Shown here in pieces: positions 6,429 to 10,176 of a DNA stretch of 10,176 nucleotides (position 1 is its first letter; each line of letters opens with the position of its first letter). Origin of the DNA: Gemmatimonadales bacterium. GTDB taxonomy: Bacteria > Gemmatimonadota > Gemmatimonadetes > Gemmatimonadales > GWC2-71-9. Both the position numbers and the translations under genes were made by a program. Below the pieces are notes generated by a model. The model was given only the letters and a program-made list of their open reading frames with translations, had not been told where the DNA came from and ran no database searches. Where the stretch lies: contig JACDDX010000037.1 of the NCBI GenBank assembly GCA_013816685.1, positions 1 through 10,176 of the forward strand, written 5' to 3'.

Positions 6429-6872
6429 TCATGGGGCGCTCGCCGGGACGAAGGTGATGCCGAGCGGAGCGCCCCGTCCGGCGAAGGTGAGCTCGAAGGT
6501 GTCGGCCGTCGCTCGCCGCATCACGGCGGGATGGGCGATCCCCTCTTCGATGAGCGTCAGCGTGTCGGCGGAACGGGTCCAGTGTCCGAGCGACGGAGTG
6601 CCATGCGCCGAGGCGATGAGCAGCGTGCCGTCCCCCAGAAACACGTAGAGCATTCCGCGCTCGACGCCCGAGGAACGGCCGACCTTCCAGACCCGGTTGG
6701 TGAAGGCGGGGGACGAATCGGACACCGCGAAATTGGATGCCGCGGAATCGGGCGCGGTGGAACCGCCAGCCGCGGAGGGGCCGGGCTTCGGGCCGGGACA
6801 GGCGCTCAGCAGCGCGAAGCCGAAGAACGCGGCCAGGTGGCGACGTCGATGGATCGGGAGGAGAGAGGGCAT
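6429..6872 (-). CDS. Small lipoprotein of unknown function
   Basis: A 147-residue probable lipoprotein. An Arg/His-rich start, a hydrophobic stretch (about 13-22) and a canonical lipobox LLSAC put the lipidated Cys at 25. A Pro/Gly/Ala/Ser linker follows to about 55. The folded part (about 57-143) has alternating strands: NRVWKVGRSSGV, MLYVFLGDGTLLIAS, HGTPSLGHW, DTLTLIEEGI, DTFELTF and ITFVPA. I recognise this layout from other small exported bacterial proteins of the META/HslJ-neighbour type, but can name no function. The ATG at 6872 has no Shine-Dalgarno. A TAGTAT box ending 6 bases upstream suggests a leaderless transcript. It begins the minus-strand block and is divergent from the coiled-coil gene. 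The frame stays open past its TGA, where the META-like remnant begins. Confidence 0.78.
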   Translation of the reverse strand: MPSLLPIHRRRHLAAFFGFALLSACPGPKPGPSAAGGSTAPDSAASNFAVSDSSPAFTNRVWKVGRSSGVERGMLYVFLGDGTLLIASAHGTPSLGHWTRSADTLTLIEEGIAHPAVMRRATADTFELTFAGRGAPLGITFVPASAP

Positions 6873-6878
6873 CGGTCA

Positions 6879-6884
6879 ATACTA
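6879..6884 (-). promoter_or_regulatory. Possible -10 box of a leaderless promoter
   Basis: TAGTAT on the minus strand ends 6 bases before the ATG at 6872, so transcription could start at or next to the start codon. No good -35 is seen 16-18 bases upstream, and the gene has no Shine-Dalgarno, which fits a leaderless mRNA. Confidence 0.3.
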
Positions 6885-6904
6885 CCTTCGCCTGCCGTTT
6901 GCCG

Positions 6905-6934
6905 TTGACGCTCGCCGTATGCCCGCCGTACCAT
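6905..6934 (+). promoter_or_regulatory. Possible sigma70-type promoter for the coiled-coil/DUF1028/POT run
   Basis: TTGACG (6905-6910, five of six consensus bases) and TACCAT (6929-6934, four of six) are separated by 18 bases on the plus strand. The start point would be near 6941, giving a leader of about 60 bases before the ATG at 7000. It falls in the 127-base divergent intergenic region, which otherwise holds four GCCGT copies (6894, 6901, 6914, 6925) and no gene. Confidence 0.45.
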
Positions 6935-6999
6935 TCGCTCGCCCGCTGTCGTGTCCCGACCCTCTGACCACCATCCGGGATGACCACGCGCCACCACTC

Positions 7000-7542
7000 A
7001 TGCTCGACGGGCTGAAGGCCCGGCTGGAGCAGCTGCTCCACAACGTATCGCCGGACGATCCCCGGGCGCGTGCCGCCGGCCTTCGCGAGGCCCTCCTCGA
7101 GGGGAAGGCGGGGCTCACCGCGATGCGCGACGCGCTGGAGACGACGGCGCGCGAGCTCGAGGCCGAGCGCCGCCAGCTCGTCGATGCGGAGCGGCGGGGC
7201 CGCCTCGCGTCGGAGGTGCCGGATGCCGACACGGTCGCGGTGGCCGAGCGGTTCGCGGCCCGGCATCGCGAGCGAATCGTGGTGCTCGAGCGCAAGCTCG
7301 GTGTGCAGCGGGATGAATTGGCGCTCGCCGAGCGTGAGGTGGAGGAGATCAGCGCCGAGTTCCGCCGCGCGCGCCTCGGCGCCGATCGACAGCCGCGGTC
7401 CGGCGCAAAGGCGGAGGCCGACCTCGATGCCGAGCTCGGTCTCCGCCGACCGCCGCCCACCCGGGCGGAGGACGAACACCTCCGCGAGCGCACGGTCGAG
7501 GCGCAGCTGGCGTACCTCAAGAAGAAGCTGGGGAAGCAATGA
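7000..7542 (+). CDS. Coiled-coil protein of unknown function
   Basis: A 180-residue, highly charged helical protein that I do not recognise. Two long coiled-coil segments are evident, about 23-70 and 76-126, with leucines and alanines at heptad spacing and dense Glu/Arg pairs (for example ARELEAERRQLVDAERR near 50-66 and ERIVVLERKL at 91-100). A Pro/Arg-rich break (about 128-155) is followed by a short basic helix ending YLKKKLGK. No signal peptide, membrane segment or enzyme motif is visible. The frame is open back to 6697, but that part is antisense to the lipoprotein gene and crosses the likely promoter. The ATG at 7000 is therefore preferred, although its Shine-Dalgarno is poor. Its TGA overlaps the DUF1028 ATG by 4 bases, so the two are coupled. 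Confidence 0.75.
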   Translation: MLDGLKARLEQLLHNVSPDDPRARAAGLREALLEGKAGLTAMRDALETTARELEAERRQLVDAERRGRLASEVPDADTVAVAERFAARHRERIVVLERKLGVQRDELALAEREVEEISAEFRRARLGADRQPRSGAKAEADLDAELGLRRPPPTRAEDEHLRERTVEAQLAYLKKKLGKQ

Positions 7543-8564
7543 GACTGGCCTTTGTCCTCGCGGTCTGGCTGCTCACGTCGCAGCGCCTTGCCGCCCAGCA
7601 ACCGATCACGCCCCCCGGGCATTTCCAGAAGCTCGCGCACACCTACAGCATCGTCGCCTGGGACTCCGCTACCGGCGACCTCGGCGTCGCCGTGCAGTCG
7701 AAGTTCCCCAACGTCGGCGGCATCGTGCCGTGGGGGCGCGCCGGCGTCGGCGCGGTGGCCACGCAGAGTCTCGGTAACACGGCGTACGGGGAGCGCGGAC
7801 TCGATCTGGTGGCGAAGGGCGCGACGGCGGAGCAGGCGCTGCGGGAAGTGATGAAGACCGACACCATGCTGCAGGATCGCCAGGTGGGGATGGTGGACGC
7901 CAACGGCAATGCGGCGAGCTTCACCGGCACCCGCACCTTCGACTGGGCCGGCGGGCGGGTCGGCAAGCCGTCAGGTGACGGCAACACCCTCGGCGGCAAA
8001 GGCCAGGTGATCGTCGGCCACGGGTTCAGCGTGCAGGCGAACATCATGGTGTCGGACCGGACCGTGAAGAACATGGCGGAGAACTTCGAGCGGAGTCGCG
8101 GCGCGCTGGCCGACCGGCTGATGGCGGCGCTCAAGGCGGGGCAGGCCGGCGGCGGCGACAAGCGCGGCATGCAGAGCTCGGCGCTCCTCGTGGTGCGGAA
8201 GAACGGCGGCTACCTCGGCGCCAACGATCGCTTCGTGGACATCCGGGTGTACGACGCGCCCAATCCGATCACCGAGCTGGAACGACTGCTTGCGCTCCAC
8301 AAGCTGCACTTCTTCCCGAGTGAATCCGCCGACGTGCTGCCGATCACGCCGGCCATCGCCGCACAGCTCGAGCCGATTCTCCTGGCCGAGCCGAAGAACC
8401 AGAGGCAGAAGTGGCTCACCGAGAAGCAGGGTTCAGCTACGCCCACCTTCCTCGCGGCGCTGCGCGACTTCATGTACTGGGAGAACTACGACGTGCGGGT
8501 ACGGATGGACGGGAAGATCGACAGGGTCGTGCTCGACGACATCCTGAAGAAGCGGAAGCGGTAA
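7539..8564 (+). CDS. Secreted DUF1028 (Ntn-hydrolase-like) protein with C-terminal PG-binding-like domain
   Basis: A 341-residue exported protein. Residues 1-19 are a signal peptide (MRLAFVLAVWLL, then LAA). The DUF1028 domain (PF06267), a predicted N-terminal-nucleophile hydrolase fold, spans about 33-250: TYSIVAWDSATGDLGVAVQSK (35-55), GAVATQSLGN (71-80), RQVGMVDANGNAASFTG (114-130), GNTLGGKGQV (148-157), GGDKRGMQSSALLV (205-218) and the D-I-R-V strand with PNPITELERLL (241-251). The tail (about 303-336), with L-R-D-F, WENYDVR and M-D-G-K-I-D-R-V-V-L, matches the putative peptidoglycan-binding domain PF08823, which often follows DUF1028. The family's reaction is unknown; amide or peptide hydrolysis is inferred from the fold. 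Overlaps the coiled-coil gene; the POT gene follows after 21 bases. Confidence 0.92.
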   Translation: MRLAFVLAVWLLTSQRLAAQQPITPPGHFQKLAHTYSIVAWDSATGDLGVAVQSKFPNVGGIVPWGRAGVGAVATQSLGNTAYGERGLDLVAKGATAEQALREVMKTDTMLQDRQVGMVDANGNAASFTGTRTFDWAGGRVGKPSGDGNTLGGKGQVIVGHGFSVQANIMVSDRTVKNMAENFERSRGALADRLMAALKAGQAGGGDKRGMQSSALLVVRKNGGYLGANDRFVDIRVYDAPNPITELERLLALHKLHFFPSESADVLPITPAIAAQLEPILLAEPKNQRQKWLTEKQGSATPTFLAALRDFMYWENYDVRVRMDGKIDRVVLDDILKKRKR

Positions 8565-8585
8565 CTCCCACCTACCAGAGCGCAC

Positions 8586-10175
8586 ATGGCCCACCTTCCT
8601 CTCTCCGCCGCCGGCACGGCGGTCGAGCCTCCGCTCGCCGGGAGCCCAGCTCCCGCGCCGACGGCCGTGCTTGACGCCCGGTTCTTCGGCCACCCGCGCG
8701 GCCTCTCGACTCTGTTCTTCACCGAGATGTGGGAACGCTTCAGCTATTACGGAATGCGGGCACTGCTCATTCTCTTCATGACGGCGCCGGTCGCCGCCGG
8801 CGGGCTGGGCTTCGACACCGCCAAGGCCGGGCCAATCTACGCACTCTACGTGAGCTCGGTGTACCTGCTGGCGCTCCCGGGCGGGTGGGTCGCCGATCGC
8901 GTGCTCGGACTGCGGCCGGCGGTGATGGTCGGCGGCGCGATCATCATGGTCGGGCACATCTGTCTGGCGCTGCCGTCCCTCAGCACTTTCTACCTGGGCC
9001 TGGTGCTCATCGCGGTGGGCACCGGACTGCTCAAATCCAACGTGAGCGTGCTGGTGGGCAAGCTCTACGCTCCGGACGACGTCAGGCGCGACGCGGGCTA
9101 CTCGGTGTATTACATGGGGATCAACACCGGCGGGTTCCTCGCGCCGCTGATCACCGGTTGGCTGGGGCAGAGCGACTCGTTCAAGAAGATCCTGGTCTCG
9201 ATGGACATGAATCCGGAAAGCTCCTGGCACTGGGGGTTCGGCGCCGCGGCCGTTGGAATGTTCTGCGGCCTGGTGCAATACTCCCTGGGCGGAAAGTATC
9301 TGTCGGAGGATGGCCGCCGGCCGGTCCGGCCCGCCGATCCTGTCGCCGCGGCGCGGGTCAGCCGGCAGACGCGGCTGATCGGGCTCGGCGCGCTGTCGCT
9401 GATCGCGCTGACCGCGGTGCTCGTCGCCACGGGCACGATCACCCTCGACCCTGAGGCGATTTCGCGTGGGTTCAAGTGGGTCCTCCTGGGCGTCACGAGC
9501 GGATTCTTCGCCTGGCTGCTGTTCATCGCCAAGTGGAGCCCGGAAGAGCGCCGTCGCCTTGTCGTCGTCGCCATCCTGTTCGTTGCCGCCACGGTCTTCT
9601 GGATGGCCTATGAGCAGGCCGGCTCCACGCTTAACCTCTTCGCTGAGCGGAGCACGGACAACGTCGTGCTGGGCCGGAGCTTTCCGGCGAGCTGGTACCA
9701 GTCGGTGCCGTCGCTCTTCGTCATCGTCTTCGCCGCGGTGTTCGGCGCGCTCTGGCTGCGGCTGGGCGCGCGGAACCCGTCCAGCGCCGCCAAGTTCACG
9801 CTCGGCCTCGCCTTCCTTGGCGTCGCCTTCGCGATCATGATCGGCGCATCGTCCATCGCCGCCACGGGCGTGCGGGTCAGCCCGTGGTGGCTGGTGGGCT
9901 CGTACCTGCTGCAGGTCTGGGGTGAGCTCTGCCTGAGCCCCGTGGGATTGAGCGCCATGAGCTCGCTCGCGCCCAGACGGATCGCCGGGCTGGTGATGGG
10001 AGTGTGGTTCCTGGCGCTGAGTGTGGGGAGCTATCTGGCGGGGATGGCGGCGAGCGTCTACGAGACCATGCCGCTGCCGACGCTTTTCACGCTGGTCACG
10101 GCGACGGCGCTGGTCGCGGGGGTCGTGATGGCGCTGCTGATTCGGCCTATCGGGCGGATGCTGCGCGAGGGGTGA
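8586..10175 (+). CDS. POT/PTR2-family proton-coupled peptide transporter
   Basis: A 529-residue inner-membrane MFS transporter of the POT (PTR2) family, importing di- and tripeptides or similar solutes with protons. Diagnostic features are the E-x-x-E-R-F-x-Y-Y-G motif at 47-56 (EMWERFSYYG) in helix 1, AVGTGLLKSNVS (143-154) with the helix-4 Lys150, YYMGINTGGFLAPLITGWLG (175-194), FWMAYEQAGSTLNLFA (338-353) and GELCLSPVGLSAMSSLAP (446-463) with Glu447. About 14 hydrophobic helices can be traced, including the extra pair at about 264-311 typical of bacterial members. The first 32 or so residues form a Pro/Ala-rich soluble extension longer than usual. The ATG at 8586 has no clear Shine-Dalgarno. 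It lies 21 bases after the DUF1028 stop, so probably same operon. The gene is complete and ends just before the window edge. Substrate range cannot be set from sequence. Confidence 0.95.
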   Translation: MAHLPLSAAGTAVEPPLAGSPAPAPTAVLDARFFGHPRGLSTLFFTEMWERFSYYGMRALLILFMTAPVAAGGLGFDTAKAGPIYALYVSSVYLLALPGGWVADRVLGLRPAVMVGGAIIMVGHICLALPSLSTFYLGLVLIAVGTGLLKSNVSVLVGKLYAPDDVRRDAGYSVYYMGINTGGFLAPLITGWLGQSDSFKKILVSMDMNPESSWHWGFGAAAVGMFCGLVQYSLGGKYLSEDGRRPVRPADPVAAARVSRQTRLIGLGALSLIALTAVLVATGTITLDPEAISRGFKWVLLGVTSGFFAWLLFIAKWSPEERRRLVVVAILFVAATVFWMAYEQAGSTLNLFAERSTDNVVLGRSFPASWYQSVPSLFVIVFAAVFGALWLRLGARNPSSAAKFTLGLAFLGVAFAIMIGASSIAATGVRVSPWWLVGSYLLQVWGELCLSPVGLSAMSSLAPRRIAGLVMGVWFLALSVGSYLAGMAASVYETMPLPTLFTLVTATALVAGVVMALLIRPIGRMLREG

Positions 10176-10176
10176 C

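Noticed and set aside
6697..6999. N-terminal extension of the coiled-coil gene back to 6697
   Set aside because: It is antisense to the lipoprotein coding region, crosses the likely promoter, and lacks coiled-coil character. Start placed at 7000.
6295..7539. 414-codon minus-strand open frame opposite the coiled-coil gene
   Set aside because: It is antisense to the coiled-coil gene and out of frame with the lipoprotein and DUF3224 genes. Composition is Arg/Leu-rich without recognisable motifs, and the plus-strand coiled-coil heptads fit better.

Overview
This is a GC-rich bacterial chromosome segment, roughly 70% G+C by eye, with densely packed genes. Eleven protein genes are called, plus one probable gene remnant. 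No tRNA, rRNA, CRISPR array, insertion sequence or phage gene is visible. The gene mix (lipoproteins, a secreted DUF1028 protein with a C-terminal peptidoglycan-binding-like domain, a secreted quinoprotein, a POT transporter) and the codon use suggest a Gram-negative soil-type bacterium. Gemmatimonadota is my best guess. It is an inference without marker genes, and Acidobacteriota or Myxococcota are not excluded.

Layout. (1) 52-1065 (+) is a TPR lipoprotein, convergent with the minus-strand block that follows. (2) 4566-1102 (-) is a tight five-gene run: secreted PQQ-type dehydrogenase, DoxX-like membrane protein, DinB-like protein, DUF4259 protein, VOC/glyoxalase-fold protein. Junctions are 4-base overlaps or a 3-base gap, so the genes are almost certainly co-transcribed and partly translationally coupled. 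(3) 6872-4626 (-) holds a small lipoprotein, about 160 bases with what looks like the C-terminal end of a META/HslJ-type domain, a DUF3224 protein, and an HI0933/YhiN-type flavoprotein that overlaps DUF3224 by 4 bases. A 16-base palindrome lies between the flavoprotein stop and the PQQ gene. (4) 6873-6999 is a divergent intergenic region with plausible promoters. (5) 7000-10175 (+) is a three-gene run: coiled-coil protein, secreted DUF1028 protein with a PF08823-like tail, and a 14-helix-type POT/PTR2 proton-coupled peptide transporter.

How the genes may work together (inference). The 2-5 kb run joins a periplasmic quinoprotein to a DoxX-like membrane protein, which could link it to the quinone pool, and to DinB and VOC proteins, families that often act in thiol-dependent detoxification. 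The 7-10 kb run joins a secreted putative Ntn-type hydrolase with a wall-binding-like domain to a peptide importer, suggesting peptide scavenging. The most unusual items are the META-domain remnant directly behind an in-frame stop and these two uncharacterised gene sets. I see no clear evidence of a wholly new defence or mobile system.
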